64,000 nt of DNA from UBA1351 sp963677885. Its GTDB lineage: Bacteria > Bacillota > Clostridia > Lachnospirales > Vallitaleaceae. The position numbers were made by a program, and so were the translations under genes. The notes below the pieces were generated by a model, which made no database searches, had not been told where the DNA came from, and saw only the letters and a program-made list of their open reading frames with translations. The DNA is taken from contig OY782500.1 in NCBI GenBank assembly GCA_963677885.1, positions 4,030,001 through 4,094,000 of the forward strand. Direction: 5' to 3'. Each line of letters opens with the position of its first letter. The stretch's first letter is position 1. Positions 25,001 through 33,883 of the stretch are shown piece by piece.

Positions 25001-27863
25001 TGAACTTTATGAAGAAGTTTATTTGAGACATCGTCAAAGAGTTGCAGATGCAGAAGCTATGTTGGAAACAGCACAAGCTGAGCTCCTTGAATTAGAAGCC
25101 GCCATAACTGATGATGATCAGGCAATCCTAGATGCATATGAAGCCAAGAAGCTTGAAATTGAAGCTAAGAGGGCGGAAATTGAAGCTAAAACTGGTGAAA
25201 TTCAGGCCGCAAATGATGTCTATGATCAAAAGGTAACAGAACTTTTAGACCTCTATGATCAATATGATGAAGCTTATGCTGCATATGCTGGAATTTCTGA
25301 TGAATATTTTAATGCATTACCACTATCTGTACCTTTTATCAGCTACTTTGGTGATTGGTCTGCGCCACGTGCATTTGATGTTTCCTACTATGAAGCATAT
25401 GACAATCCAAGTTTATATCCGTTCTATTATGAAACATATATGATTTCTATAGCTGAAATGGATGAAAGCTCAATATACTTTGACTATCTTGGAATAAAAG
25501 ATGGCGATCTTGTAGGCGATGCAGTAGCGATATCACCAGATGGAGATGGATATAAGGATAATGCCTTGCCAAGATTCTCTGTACTTAGAAACTTATCTGA
25601 TGTAACCTTTAGGATTGAAAACGAAGAGGGTTATTTACAGTATCTAGGTGCTTATCCTGAACTTAGAAAGAACTATTATTATTATGGAACAGGTAATTCC
25701 TCCTATATCCTTCCTGACTTTATTTGGGATGGTGATGCCAAGGACGGTCAGTATTATTATATTATTGACGGAGCTTTAGCAAATGGAGACAGACAGGAAC
25801 TTGTAATGCCGGTATATGTTGATACGGTAGCTCCAATTGTTGAAGAACTCTCTATTGATGAAAATGGCTTACTTCAGGTAGTAGCATCTGATATTGGTGT
25901 AGGTATTGATGAATTTTACTGGTTTGATCTATTAACTGGTCAGGTATTGGGTGTTACTACTGAACCTGAGTTTGACCCAACTACTTTAAATGATTCAGTC
26001 TATGTCGTTAGTGTTGCCGTGTTCGACTATGCAGGCAATGTAGGTGAGGCTGGAGATTATGAAGTCATTAATGACAACAGTATACCAGAAGTACGTTTAG
26101 ACCTTAGTCCTTTCTCAATTGTTGAAACGAGAGAGTTTGATGTTCATGGTTACGTTGAAGAAGAACTTGATCCTATCGTCTTCCTTGATGGAGAGCAGAT
26201 GATACTGGATGAAAATTATGAATTTACCTATCATGCTTCCTATGATAGTGATGGTAAGAAATTCATACAAGTAGATGCAAGTGATTTTGTTGGAAATGAC
26301 ATTTCCTTTAGACGTTATTTCTACATCGATTCATTAAGTCCTGTGATTACAGCACTTAATGATGACATCTACAATGGTGAAGCGTCTAGTATTGTTTATG
26401 TTGGTGAGGATGTAGATACTTATAACATCCAAGCTGTTTTTGAAGACAACTTCCCTGATATGACAGTTAAGGTTAACAAGGATGCATATTTTGTTTCAAG
26501 TGTGGATTTTGTAGCCTATGAAGATTTGTTAGAACCAGTTGTCTTTGATTTTGACTATGATTTCAGTCTTGATTATGGATATAACACTTTTGTCCTAGAT
26601 GCAACAGATGTAACAGGTAAATTAACTACAGAAACCATTGTTGTTCATCGAGCTGTACCAGGTGAAGTAGATCCAGGAAGCTTAGCTGAGTCAGTAACAA
26701 TAAATACTGAGCCACAGGAATTATTTGTTGGCGATGAGTTTGATCTTGACTTTGAAGTAATGTTAATGGATGGAAGCCTTGTGACTAATCCAGATAATGC
26801 TTTGATTGTATCAGATTCAAGTGTTATAGCTATTGATGGCTTGAAAGTTAAAGCTGAGGCTATTGGTCAGGCACTAATCACTGTAACAGTGGATGGTGTT
26901 GAAGACACCCTTCTTGTGGATGTTGTTGAACCTCAAGCTCAAGCAGTTACTATTCTTAACGAAGAGCCGGTAAGTGTTTATACCAATGAATCCTTTATAC
27001 TTAATTATACCGTTGAGTATGAAGACGGAAGTATGGTTTCAAATGATGATACAGCTAGTATTGAATCTGACAGTAATCAAGTTACGATTAGCGACAGAAG
27101 CGTAAAAGCTAGTACAGCTGGAACTTATACTGTCACAGTAACTGCTGACGGTGTTACAGATGAACTTGAATTTACTGTAACCAATAAGCCAAGTACCCCT
27201 AGCGGATCAGGATCAACCTATGTTCCAACACCTGTTACTCCAGCAGCAAGTGAAGAAGAAGTTCTTGAAGACCTTGCTGATGAAGAGATTGCTCTGGCAT
27301 CTCCATTGTTTAGAACGTCCAAGTATATCAATGGTTATACAGACGGTTCATTTGCTCCAGATGGTGCTATTACTAGAGCTGAGATTTCAGCAATCATTAA
27401 TAGAGTTGTTGTTTTGGATGAGTCCAGTGAATCTGCATTTAACGATGTCACGACTTCATTCTGGGCCTTGAAACATATCGCAACTATGGAAAAAGCCGGC
27501 TTAATTAAAGGCTATATGGGCCTCTTTAAGCCAAATGATAATATCACCAGAGCAGAAATGGCAACAATCCTTTCAAGGATTATTGGTATGGCTGAGATGG
27601 ATATTGAAATAGTTGCGACACTTTATACAGATATTGAAAACCACTGGAGTAAAGATGCTGTTGAGCTTATTTATTCCTATGGAATCGAGATTTCAGAAGG
27701 TGAGACAGAATTCCTGCCAGACCAAAAATTAACAAGAGCGGAAGCTGTAGTTATGATTAACCAATTGATCGGTGCAGTTGTTGAAGATACTGATTCCAGT
27801 AAATTCAACGATGTAGATGCTCAGCACTGGGCATATAGAGACATAATGTCTGCTGCTGAATAA
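22092..27863 (+). CDS. Giant secreted S8 (subtilisin-like) serine protease with coiled coil and SLH anchor
   Basis: 1923 residues from 22092 (site AATAGGAGGATACAT). Signal peptide about 1-27, an I9-like propeptide region (about 55-155), and a catalytic domain with Asp192 in IIDTGIDYTHKDF, His261 in GMHVAGTVAANG and Ser581 in SGTSMAAPHVSGG. A PA-type insertion (about 435-500, GKVVLVSRG) lies between His and Ser, as in lactocepin-like cell-envelope proteases. A Glu/Ala-rich coiled coil of about 250 residues (800-1055), beta-rich Ig/Big-type modules, a Ser/Pro linker near 1705, and SLH repeats (about 1738-1923) follow. It is probably anchored to the cell wall by SLH domains. The last SLH unit stops after HWAYRDIMSAAE, which is common. 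Confidence 0.93.
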   Translation: MRRVLRTLMVAVLIFTIVMPVNAMAQTSAKDYKITANKQKKQVAAISEELVGVDKDPTETVRVIVELEEAPIIDYATKKGVQVKDLSQSFVESTTKAMTEAQSQLIDEMDLSVSRLEIHEQFTNVFNGFSATTTYGDVEGIAAMPGVKSVNIANEYFRPEPQMVESTEYTQHKFVNEEYGYTGEGMIVAIIDTGIDYTHKDFVLDEGVVGELTSDEVATAIEEEGLLGAFYSEKVPYGYNYMDHNNEILDLGIEASMHGMHVAGTVAANGDEDNGGIKGVAPNAQVLALKVFGNDPQFPSTFGDIIIAAIDDAIILGADVMNLSLGSTAAFVDESDPEQMAVTNAVDNGILMSISAGNSASFGAGYDMPYAENPDVGVVGAPGITSESLQVASVNNKTYLYETTAIIEGMADDVYGYGKDMWDPSMTYEIVAIGGTKLGDEADYEGLDVTGKVVLVSRGAYSFFDKTETAAAQGAIGIIVYDHGLSTFYKDQGGWSIPFMKITLDDGLALEALLESSESLLLNVAYGENGKYVDPVAGLMSDFSSWGTTPDLSFKPEIAAPGGNIYSTFNNDTYGFMSGTSMAAPHVSGGAALVIERIKKDPIFADVNLDSSEIVELAKNIMMNTAVPVMDDKYGFTYASPRQQGAGSMNLAYAMDTEVVVTDATTGVAKVNLQEISTNVLTFDLELKNYGEDYARFIPESNLQAMIGIGGYNYQVPAPILHESSFSVSNGGSFEEVVDFVDVPGGETVILRVLMLVDPSEIDWMLGNFYNGFFLEGFINLYTDDEILGQALALAYGDVLAVEDLILAAESELEGVSLVIEGLEGEKASLEEELAGLEAELAAMMDDVEAVWAKQDAIELKEIEIQTLTEIYERESYLFALLVGDLLEVTLASEYLEHVIAEYEDLIKDTQDSIDYYQGEVDRLKASDKADKPKVQKMIACYEAQIAKLEVQKAELEAELEQFKAVMEDFELYEEVYLRHRQRVADAEAMLETAQAELLELEAAITDDDQAILDAYEAKKLEIEAKRAEIEAKTGEIQAANDVYDQKVTELLDLYDQYDEAYAAYAGISDEYFNALPLSVPFISYFGDWSAPRAFDVSYYEAYDNPSLYPFYYETYMISIAEMDESSIYFDYLGIKDGDLVGDAVAISPDGDGYKDNALPRFSVLRNLSDVTFRIENEEGYLQYLGAYPELRKNYYYYGTGNSSYILPDFIWDGDAKDGQYYYIIDGALANGDRQELVMPVYVDTVAPIVEELSIDENGLLQVVASDIGVGIDEFYWFDLLTGQVLGVTTEPEFDPTTLNDSVYVVSVAVFDYAGNVGEAGDYEVINDNSIPEVRLDLSPFSIVETREFDVHGYVEEELDPIVFLDGEQMILDENYEFTYHASYDSDGKKFIQVDASDFVGNDISFRRYFYIDSLSPVITALNDDIYNGEASSIVYVGEDVDTYNIQAVFEDNFPDMTVKVNKDAYFVSSVDFVAYEDLLEPVVFDFDYDFSLDYGYNTFVLDATDVTGKLTTETIVVHRAVPGEVDPGSLAESVTINTEPQELFVGDEFDLDFEVMLMDGSLVTNPDNALIVSDSSVIAIDGLKVKAEAIGQALITVTVDGVEDTLLVDVVEPQAQAVTILNEEPVSVYTNESFILNYTVEYEDGSMVSNDDTASIESDSNQVTISDRSVKASTAGTYTVTVTADGVTDELEFTVTNKPSTPSGSGSTYVPTPVTPAASEEEVLEDLADEEIALASPLFRTSKYINGYTDGSFAPDGAITRAEISAIINRVVVLDESSESAFNDVTTSFWALKHIATMEKAGLIKGYMGLFKPNDNITRAEMATILSRIIGMAEMDIEIVATLYTDIENHWSKDAVELIYSYGIEISEGETEFLPDQKLTRAEAVVMINQLIGAVVEDTDSSKFNDVDAQHWAYRDIMSAAE

Positions 27864-27874
27864 TCAATAAAATC

Positions 27875-27926
27875 AAGGAGTTCTTATGCTGGTATATTAA
27901 ATGACTGGCATAAGGCTCCTTTTTTA
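27875..27926 (+). terminator. Terminator of the S8 protease gene
   Basis: AAGGAG-TTC-TTATGC / GCATAA-GG-CTCCTT with TTTTTT tail. Confidence 0.85.
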
Positions 27927-27996
27927 GTGAATAGGAAAGTCAGCTTACTTATGTTAAAATACAAGTGAGATTTTAACGAGAATTCTGGAGGGGACC

Positions 27997-28431
27997 ATGA
28001 AAGATTCAGTTTTACAGGATATGATTGAGTTTAAAGACAATTACTATCGAATATTATTTAAGAAATTCTTTAAGGACTATAATAGCGATATGTTTCCTAC
28101 AGATCAGATGGCATTAGTTTATCTTTTGCTTCATGGACCAACCTCATTAAAAGACCTGAGTGGATGGCTTAACCTGGAAAAAGGATCCCTGACTACAGTT
28201 GCCAGACGTTTGGAAAAAGAGGGATTAGCTATGAAGGTTGAGGATAGAATGGATAGACGCAGCATCCTCTTGTCCATAAGTGAGAAAGGAAAACTTTACG
28301 CCCTTGAGTGGTTGAAAGCATTTGATGTATATGTAGAGGAACTTCTTGGTCCTTATACTGCCTTTGAAAGAGAATCCATTGTAGGGGCTATTAGCCTCCT
28401 CAATGCTTTCATGCGGCAGATGGATAACTAA
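27997..28431 (+). CDS. MarR family transcriptional regulator
   Basis: 144 residues. Winged helix in the centre: TSLKDLSGWLNLEKGSLTTV (recognition helix) followed by the wing D-R-M-D-R-R-S-I-L-L. Site CTGGAGGGGACC. Such dimeric regulators respond to small ligands or oxidation, usually controlling an adjacent gene, but no transporter or oxidoreductase gene is adjacent on the same strand; the target is unknown. It converges with ahpC over a shared terminator. Confidence 0.88.
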   Translation: MKDSVLQDMIEFKDNYYRILFKKFFKDYNSDMFPTDQMALVYLLLHGPTSLKDLSGWLNLEKGSLTTVARRLEKEGLAMKVEDRMDRRSILLSISEKGKLYALEWLKAFDVYVEELLGPYTAFERESIVGAISLLNAFMRQMDN

Positions 28432-28481
28432 TGGACCCTTTAATGAAGAGGTTGGTCACAAAACCTTATAAACAAAAAACT

Positions 28482-28514
28482 GCCCCAATAGGAAGTGAAT
28501 CTTCCCATTGGGGC
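28482..28514 (-). terminator. Terminator between MarR and ahpC
   Basis: GCCCCAAT-AG-GAAG / CTTC-C-CATTGGGGC. The six-T tail is on the minus strand (after GGGGCAG), so it mainly serves ahpC; the plus side has only CTTTAT. Confidence 0.85.
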
Positions 28515-28542
28515 TTTATATGCATTAATTCTATTTGTCTTA

Positions 28543-29106
28543 TTAAAGTTGACCGACTAAATCCATTCCTGGAGTCAGTGTTTTTTTGCCAGGCTTCCAT
28601 TTAGCTGGACAAACTTGATCACCATGCTCTTCAACAAATTGAGCAGCATGTACTTTTCTAAGAAGTTCATCAGCATCACGGCCTATGCCAAGATCATGAA
28701 CTTCATAGGCTTTGATGACGCCTTGAGGGTTAACGATGAAAGTACCGCGAAGGGCTAAACCGTCTTCTTCAATATAGACATCAAAAGCCTTTGACAATAA
28801 AGCAGTTGGGTCTGCAAGCATTGGAAACTCTACTTTACGGATTGTTTCAGATGCATCGGCCCAAGCTTTGTGAACGAAATGAGTATCAGTTGATACAGAA
28901 TAGATTTCTGTATTGATTTCTTTGAACTCAGGATAGGTATCTGCCAAATCGCCTAATTCTGTTGGGCAAACAAAAGTAAAGTCTGCTGGATAGAAGAAAA
29001 AGACGGACCATTTACCTTCTAAATCTTTATTGCTAATCTCCTTGAATTCACCATCATGATATGCTTGTACTTTAAAGTCCTGTATTTTAGTATTAATTAA
29101 TGACAT
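28543..29106 (-). CDS. ahpC: Alkyl hydroperoxide reductase C (2-Cys peroxiredoxin)
   Basis: 187 residues, the normal AhpC length, starting MSLINTKIQDF after GGAGAGATT. The peroxidatic Cys47 is in FTFVCPTE, the resolving Cys is in VCPAKW near the end, and WSVFFFYPADF is the AhpC signature. Reduces H2O2 and organic peroxides in the cytoplasm. The usual partner AhpF is not in the window, so the reductant may be a thioredoxin-type protein. Two PerR-like palindromes lie 42-71 bp upstream of the start. Confidence 0.95.
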   Translation of the reverse strand: MSLINTKIQDFKVQAYHDGEFKEISNKDLEGKWSVFFFYPADFTFVCPTELGDLADTYPEFKEINTEIYSVSTDTHFVHKAWADASETIRKVEFPMLADPTALLSKAFDVYIEEDGLALRGTFIVNPQGVIKAYEVHDLGIGRDADELLRKVHAAQFVEEHGDQVCPAKWKPGKKTLTPGMDLVGQL

Positions 29107-29147
29107 AATCTCTCCTTTATAGCCTGTCAATATATTGTAAGGTTCAA

Positions 29148-29177
29148 GTAATAATTACTAGTTAATAATAATTATTA
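29148..29177 (-). promoter_or_regulatory. Two PerR-box-like palindromes upstream of ahpC
   Basis: AGTAAT-A-ATTACT (29148-29160) and the perfect 7-1-7 TAATAAT-A-ATTATTA (29163-29177), close to the PerR box TTATAATNATTATAA. Confidence 0.65.
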
Positions 29178-29201
29178 GATAGAGATTTGTCAAGGCCCAA
29201 T

Positions 29202-30053
29202 TTATTTTATGTAGCCAATGCCGATTACCCCTTTACCAATATGGCAACCAATAGCAGGTGATATTGGTGCATCGATAATTGAAGAGACATCCATTCCTGA
29301 TTCTGTCAATTTCTTTTTGAAATAGGCGGTTTTATCAGGTGCTTCGGTGTTGAATAAAAAGGTGAAACGTTGGCTGGTTCCATTATCCGTTTCTTCCAGG
29401 AAGGATTCAATAACCCTGTTCATGGCTTTTTTGCTGGTTCTGATTTTCTCAGAGGCCACAATCTGTCCCTCGTCATTAACTTCTAACAAGGGTTTAATCT
29501 GCAGCATAGAAGCGAGGAAGGCTGACGCGTTACTAAGGCGACCGTTTTTGACAAGGTATTTCAGGTCATCCACCATGAAGAAGATTCTGTCATGGTCTCG
29601 TAAATCTTCCAGGTAGCTTAATATTTCCTGAACGGTTTTTCCTTCCCTTGCCATTCTTCGCGCTTCAATGGCCATGAATCCTGAGATGAAGGAGGCTGAT
29701 TTTGAATCAAAAGGATGAATGGTTAAGTCATCCTCATAGGTTTGAGACAGGCAAACACCTTGGTAGGTTCCGCTTAAGTGAGAAGAGATTGAAATATAGA
29801 TTGCATCAGTATAGCCCTGTTTTTTCATGTCCTCATAAATGTCTAAGAGTTGACCGGTTGAAGGTTGGGCTGTACTTGGTATATCTTTGAGATCGTCTAA
29901 TTGGTCATAAAATTCTCTGGGATGGAGTTCTTTTCCATCTAAGTATTCTTTTCCATCCATTATTATTGTCGTTCTAGCCTTGTAGATGTCTTCACAATCG
30001 TCTAAATAATCCAGACCGCTTGTACTGCATGTAATGATTCCTATTTTGCTCAT
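29202..30053 (-). CDS. DegV family fatty-acid-binding protein
   Basis: 283 residues, normal for DegV. Start at 30053 after GAGGTGTGATT. Hallmarks: TCSTSGL at the N-terminus with the lipid-binding Ser/Thr, DGKELHPREFYDQL, STAQPSTGQL, ISISSHLSGTYQ, and the C-terminal IGCHIGKGVIGIGY. Members bind a single fatty acid; some act as FakB, presenting it to the fatty-acid kinase FakA, which is not in the window. Same strand as ahpC downstream, with the PerR-like sites between them, so probably separate transcripts. Confidence 0.92.
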   Translation of the reverse strand: MSKIGIITCSTSGLDYLDDCEDIYKARTTIIMDGKEYLDGKELHPREFYDQLDDLKDIPSTAQPSTGQLLDIYEDMKKQGYTDAIYISISSHLSGTYQGVCLSQTYEDDLTIHPFDSKSASFISGFMAIEARRMAREGKTVQEILSYLEDLRDHDRIFFMVDDLKYLVKNGRLSNASAFLASMLQIKPLLEVNDEGQIVASEKIRTSKKAMNRVIESFLEETDNGTSQRFTFLFNTEAPDKTAYFKKKLTESGMDVSSIIDAPISPAIGCHIGKGVIGIGYIK

Positions 30054-30195
30054 AATCACACCTCAATATAATAAAATACCCTATGAAATAAGGATTGAAT
30101 AATATTATTATATCATTGATTATTTTGGACTTCAATTGTTTTGATAATCAAAGTAAATAAACTAAGCCTGTAAGTGGAGTCATAGGAAGCCTTGA

Positions 30196-31446
30196 CTAGG
30201 AGGCAAGGATTTCATTACGATAGGCAAGGAGAGTATGGCTCTGGGCTACTTTTCTTACCTGATCCAGCATATCGAAGTTGCTTTCTATAATTTCGTATAC
30301 GTTAGAACTGAGCTTGCTTGTAGAAAAGGCTCTCATAATGTCCAGTATATGATTTTTATCTAAGTCATCTCTGTAGGGTCTTGTTTCGCATAGTGATGTG
30401 AAAATATCGGAATATGCCACAATCTCCACTTCAATAGAGAATTTTTCTGAGGTGATGTGGTACGGATAACCCGAACCGTCGTGTTTCTCATGATGTCTGG
30501 AGGCCCATTTGCTTATCTGTTCCAAGCCGCTAATACGACTGAGGATGAGGAAGGTATAGTAGGAATGGAGTTTTATTTTTGTATACTCCTCCTCGGTTAG
30601 GGGACCTTTTTTTTCGATGATTTCAGTTGGAATTGCAATTTTGCCTATATCATGAAGATAACCGGCAATTTTTAATTGATAAGCCAAATTCTCATCAAGA
30701 TTAAGTAGCTTAGATAGCTCATAGGCAACAGCGCCTACGCCTACAGAATGGGCAGCTGTAAAACTTGATCTATAATCAACGATTCTGGCGAACATTAATG
30801 ACAAGTCTTCAAGGTCTTCAAGTTGGAAGAAATCATCGTCATTCATGAAATCCAGTTCGTTAAATAGATAGTCTAGGGATTTATAGTCTATATCAAACCA
30901 AAAGTTTTCTTCTTTGGAGACTTGATTAAAGGCCTCAACAGCCCAAGGAGCAAAAAGAGAATCCTTGTATTCATTAATGGCTTCAGTAATGACCGGTACC
31001 TGGGATAGGACCGGTTTACCCGGATCTATTAGAATATCAATCCGGTCTGCCAAATGAAGGAGGTAACAAGCCTTTGGTATGTTTTCGTAAGCAAAACGTG
31101 TATCGCGTTCATCGTAGCGAATATGGTGATGATTGATGATAGCAGCTACCCCCTTAAATGGAGAAAAAGACCCAAGCATAGCAGCGCCAATGATTTCGTG
31201 CTGCCTTGGATTTTGGACGTCCAGTTCAATGAGTCGGTCTCTTTCTTCAACCGTAAGAGCACCTATATCATGCAAAGATGCAGCGAAGATAAGATTTCGA
31301 TATTCTGTAGGGGGTAAATCGATAGATTTTGCGAGATTACTGGCTATTATAGCAGTTCGACGGTGATGATTTTTGAGAAGATAATTAAATAGATCTATAG
31401 ATTCTATTAATGAAAGAATTGTACTTTTAAGAGAGATTTTAGTCAT
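30196..31446 (-). CDS. Double-HD protein with C-terminal HD-GYP domain
   Basis: 416 residues from 31446 (AGGAG eight nt upstream). The N-terminal HD-like domain (about 20-190) has SLHDIGALTVEERD and the His pair in N-H-H-H-I-R-Y. The C-terminal HD-GYP domain (about 210-400) has HDIGKIAIPTEIIEKKGPL and HHEKHDGSGYP, matching the metal ligands and GYP signature of c-di-GMP phosphodiesterases. The first HD domain lacks the GYP signature. No receiver or membrane domain, so it is a free cytoplasmic enzyme; a role in c-di-GMP turnover, opposite the GGDEF protein at 39.8 kb, is inferred. Divergent from the two-component system at 31608. Confidence 0.88.
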   Translation of the reverse strand: MTKISLKSTILSLIESIDLFNYLLKNHHRRTAIIASNLAKSIDLPPTEYRNLIFAASLHDIGALTVEERDRLIELDVQNPRQHEIIGAAMLGSFSPFKGVAAIINHHHIRYDERDTRFAYENIPKACYLLHLADRIDILIDPGKPVLSQVPVITEAINEYKDSLFAPWAVEAFNQVSKEENFWFDIDYKSLDYLFNELDFMNDDDFFQLEDLEDLSLMFARIVDYRSSFTAAHSVGVGAVAYELSKLLNLDENLAYQLKIAGYLHDIGKIAIPTEIIEKKGPLTEEEYTKIKLHSYYTFLILSRISGLEQISKWASRHHEKHDGSGYPYHITSEKFSIEVEIVAYSDIFTSLCETRPYRDDLDKNHILDIMRAFSTSKLSSNVYEIIESNFDMLDQVRKVAQSHTLLAYRNEILAS

Positions 31447-31484
31447 AATAAATACTCCTTTCAGCCCTCTCTTCATTATTATAT

Positions 31485-31503
31485 CACAAATGAAACATTT
31501 GTG
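31485..31503. promoter_or_regulatory. 19-bp palindrome upstream of the HD-GYP gene
   Basis: CACAAATG-AAA-CATTTGTG, perfect 8-3-8 dyad 39 bp before the HD-GYP start codon. Candidate operator. Confidence 0.5.
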
Positions 31504-31541
31504 CGGATATGATTAGAGGGAAGCTGAGCTTCATATTTACT

Positions 31542-31572
31542 ACACATTAGTGTGTTATAAGTATGATATAAT
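31542..31572 (+). promoter_or_regulatory. Promoter of the two-component operon with overlapping dyad
   Basis: TATAAT at 31567-31572. The -35 region (weak) is covered by the dyad ACACA-TTAG-TGTGT (31542-31555), a possible site for autoregulation. Confidence 0.5.
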
Positions 31573-31607
31573 GCAAGTAAACGACTCGGTTTCAGAAGGA
31601 GCTAGGG

Positions 31608-32297
31608 ATGAATAAGACCATTTTAATTGTAGATGATGAAAAAAATGTGCGTGATATTGGAAGAGCTTATTTTGAGAATGCCGGTTACAAGGTTTTGGAA
31701 GCAGCCAACGGTGAAGAGGCCTTAAATATATTGGATAGGGAAAAAGTACATCTGATGGTTCTAGACGTTATGATGCCAAAAGTCAATGGGCTTCAGGTCC
31801 TTGCATCAGTAAGAGCAGTCAGTGACCTTCCGATTATTATGCTAACGGCGAAAGTTCATGAGAATGATGTGGTTGGTGCCATAAGAGATGGTGCTGATGA
31901 TTATATTAAGAAGCCCTTTAGTATGCGTGAACTTTTGGTCCGCGTTGAGGCATTAATCCGAAGGACCTACAAGGATGAAAAAGAAATATTGGAGCTTGAT
32001 CATGGGCGGTTGCAGGTTGATTTTGAACGTTTCCTGATAACTGAGAATGGAAAGATTCTGGATCTGACGGTTAAAGAATTGGAAATATTAAAGGTCTTCG
32101 TTAACCACCAAGGATCTGTTTTGACCAGGGAGCAATTGATTGAACAGGCCTTTGGTATGCAGTTTGACGGATACGACAGGACTATTGATACTCATGTTAA
32201 AAACCTACGTTCGAAAATCGAGGTAAACCCTAAAAAACCTGAATTGATTAAAACGGTTTATGGCTTGGGCTACCAGTTCATTGGAGGTCAATCATGA
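31608..32297 (+). CDS. OmpR/PhoB family response regulator
   Basis: 229 residues. Receiver about 1-118 with acidic pair D-D-E, phospho-acceptor Asp53 in LDVMMP, Thr in MLTAK and Lys in KKPF; C-terminal winged helix about 130-229 ending in KTVYGLGYQF. Site AGAAGGAGCTAGGG. Overlaps the histidine kinase gene by 4 bp (ATGA), so the two form one translationally coupled two-component system. Target genes unknown. Confidence 0.95.
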   Translation: MNKTILIVDDEKNVRDIGRAYFENAGYKVLEAANGEEALNILDREKVHLMVLDVMMPKVNGLQVLASVRAVSDLPIIMLTAKVHENDVVGAIRDGADDYIKKPFSMRELLVRVEALIRRTYKDEKEILELDHGRLQVDFERFLITENGKILDLTVKELEILKVFVNHQGSVLTREQLIEQAFGMQFDGYDRTIDTHVKNLRSKIEVNPKKPELIKTVYGLGYQFIGGQS

Positions 32298-33712
32298 GTA
32301 AAAAAGGTATCTCCTTATATGCAAAACTTTTGCTGAGTATGGGTTTGATTGTTGCAATAATGCTTTTGGTTATGCTGGGTGGAAGGCTGTTGATCAGTCG
32401 TAATGTAGAGTCTTATTTTGCCGAACAAGTCAATGAAAAAATAGATGAACTTGAAGATGCAACCCTTAATTTTCTTCTTGAAGGCCAATATTTAGACAAA
32501 GATGGTGGCCGATCACTGGTGAAGTCTCTTGGTGAAGACCTATTCAGTTTTCAAATTTTTGATAATGATGGTATGGAGCTTTATACATCAATAAAACATT
32601 TACCGGATGAGAAATCCGATTCATTAAATGATCGTTTGGAGCAATTTCACGAAAAGAATCCCAGATTCACAGGGGAGGGTGTTTTTGAAACGGTGGAAAG
32701 AGACCTTGTGACCACCATTGATGGACAGGATGTCATGGTGGGCAAGCTTGTTGTTAAATATTATTTAGTTAATAATATATTTCCGGAAGATGCCGTTTTT
32801 GTTGATGAGTTCATGGGCTTATACCGGTGGATGATGCTTGCGGTTTTTGTTGTGGCCGTTGTGCTTATGTTTTTTGTGGCTAGAAGTATTTCAAAGCCAA
32901 TCAAGAAAGTGGTTGAGACTACAACCAGTATGGGAACCGGTAACCTTAAGAAAAGGGTGGATATCCAATCAACTACCAGAGAAATGATTGTTCTTAGAGA
33001 TGCAGTTAATCAATTGGCGCAGACCTTGGAAGAAGAGGACGGACTAAGAAAACAAATGAGTTCAGATATGGCCCATGAAATAAGAACCCCGCTCAATAAT
33101 GTCAGGAATATTATGGAAGCCATGATTGATGGGCTGTGGGAGCCCAGCCAAGAAAATTTAAACCGGTGTTTAGATGAAGTTTTAAGGATGAATGACATGG
33201 TTGATCAATTAAGGGACATTGCTATGATTGAAGAAGACAACCTTGCATTTTCAGATATTGAATTTGAAGCCGGTGAAAAGATTCGGGATTTTGCTGACGT
33301 CTTTTTACCTTTGGCCATGAAAAAAGAAGTAGCTATTGACCTTGTGTGTCAAAATGAAGTGATGGTTAAGATGGATCCCTTGAAACTTAAGCAGATTCTC
33401 AGTAATTTGCTTTCTAATTCCATCAAGTATTGTTATGAAAAATCCACTGTTCATATTAGGATTGCAAAAGCCAAGAACCAACTTCTTTTGGAAGTCGAAG
33501 ACCAGGGAATCGGTATTGAAGAAGAACATTTCCAGGGAATTTTTGAACGCTTCTATCGAACTGATGAATCCAGGTCTAAAGAAACAGGTGGTTTAGGGTT
33601 AGGTCTTACTATTGTAAAAAAAATAGTTGACCATTATAAGGGAAACATTGAAGTGGAGTCGGTAAAAAATCAGAGGTCAACATTTAGGGTTTACCTTAAC
33701 GTATTAAAGTGA
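32294..33712 (+). CDS. Membrane sensor histidine kinase
   Basis: 472 residues. Two membrane helices (about 12-35 and 177-197) flank an extracytoplasmic sensor region of about 140 residues with no recognised fold. Then HAMP (about 198-250), HisKA with His261 in DMAHEIRTPLNN, and HATPase_c with NLLSNSIKY, DQGIGI and GGLGLGLTI. Phosphorylates the regulator encoded just upstream. The sensor sequence gives no clue to the signal. Confidence 0.94.
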   Translation: MSKKGISLYAKLLLSMGLIVAIMLLVMLGGRLLISRNVESYFAEQVNEKIDELEDATLNFLLEGQYLDKDGGRSLVKSLGEDLFSFQIFDNDGMELYTSIKHLPDEKSDSLNDRLEQFHEKNPRFTGEGVFETVERDLVTTIDGQDVMVGKLVVKYYLVNNIFPEDAVFVDEFMGLYRWMMLAVFVVAVVLMFFVARSISKPIKKVVETTTSMGTGNLKKRVDIQSTTREMIVLRDAVNQLAQTLEEEDGLRKQMSSDMAHEIRTPLNNVRNIMEAMIDGLWEPSQENLNRCLDEVLRMNDMVDQLRDIAMIEEDNLAFSDIEFEAGEKIRDFADVFLPLAMKKEVAIDLVCQNEVMVKMDPLKLKQILSNLLSNSIKYCYEKSTVHIRIAKAKNQLLLEVEDQGIGIEEEHFQGIFERFYRTDESRSKETGGLGLGLTIVKKIVDHYKGNIEVESVKNQRSTFRVYLNVLK

Positions 33713-33805
33713 TTTTACCGGGAATTTCCACCAAATTATAAAATATGAAAGGATTGATAATTTTCCATACTTAATTGGGCCAAAAACCTTGTTTTCATGG
33801 ATATA

Positions 33806-33834
33806 TTGTGTTATCTTATTATCCGCGGTACAAT
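33806..33834 (+). promoter_or_regulatory. Promoter of the deoxynucleoside kinase gene
   Basis: TTGTGT, 17-nt spacer, TACAAT. The -10 lies in a 15-nt word shared with 16938-16952. Confidence 0.55.
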
Positions 33835-33883
33835 ATGTAGTATGTATGTGGGTTGGACTGTAGAACGTTATAGTTAGGAGTTT

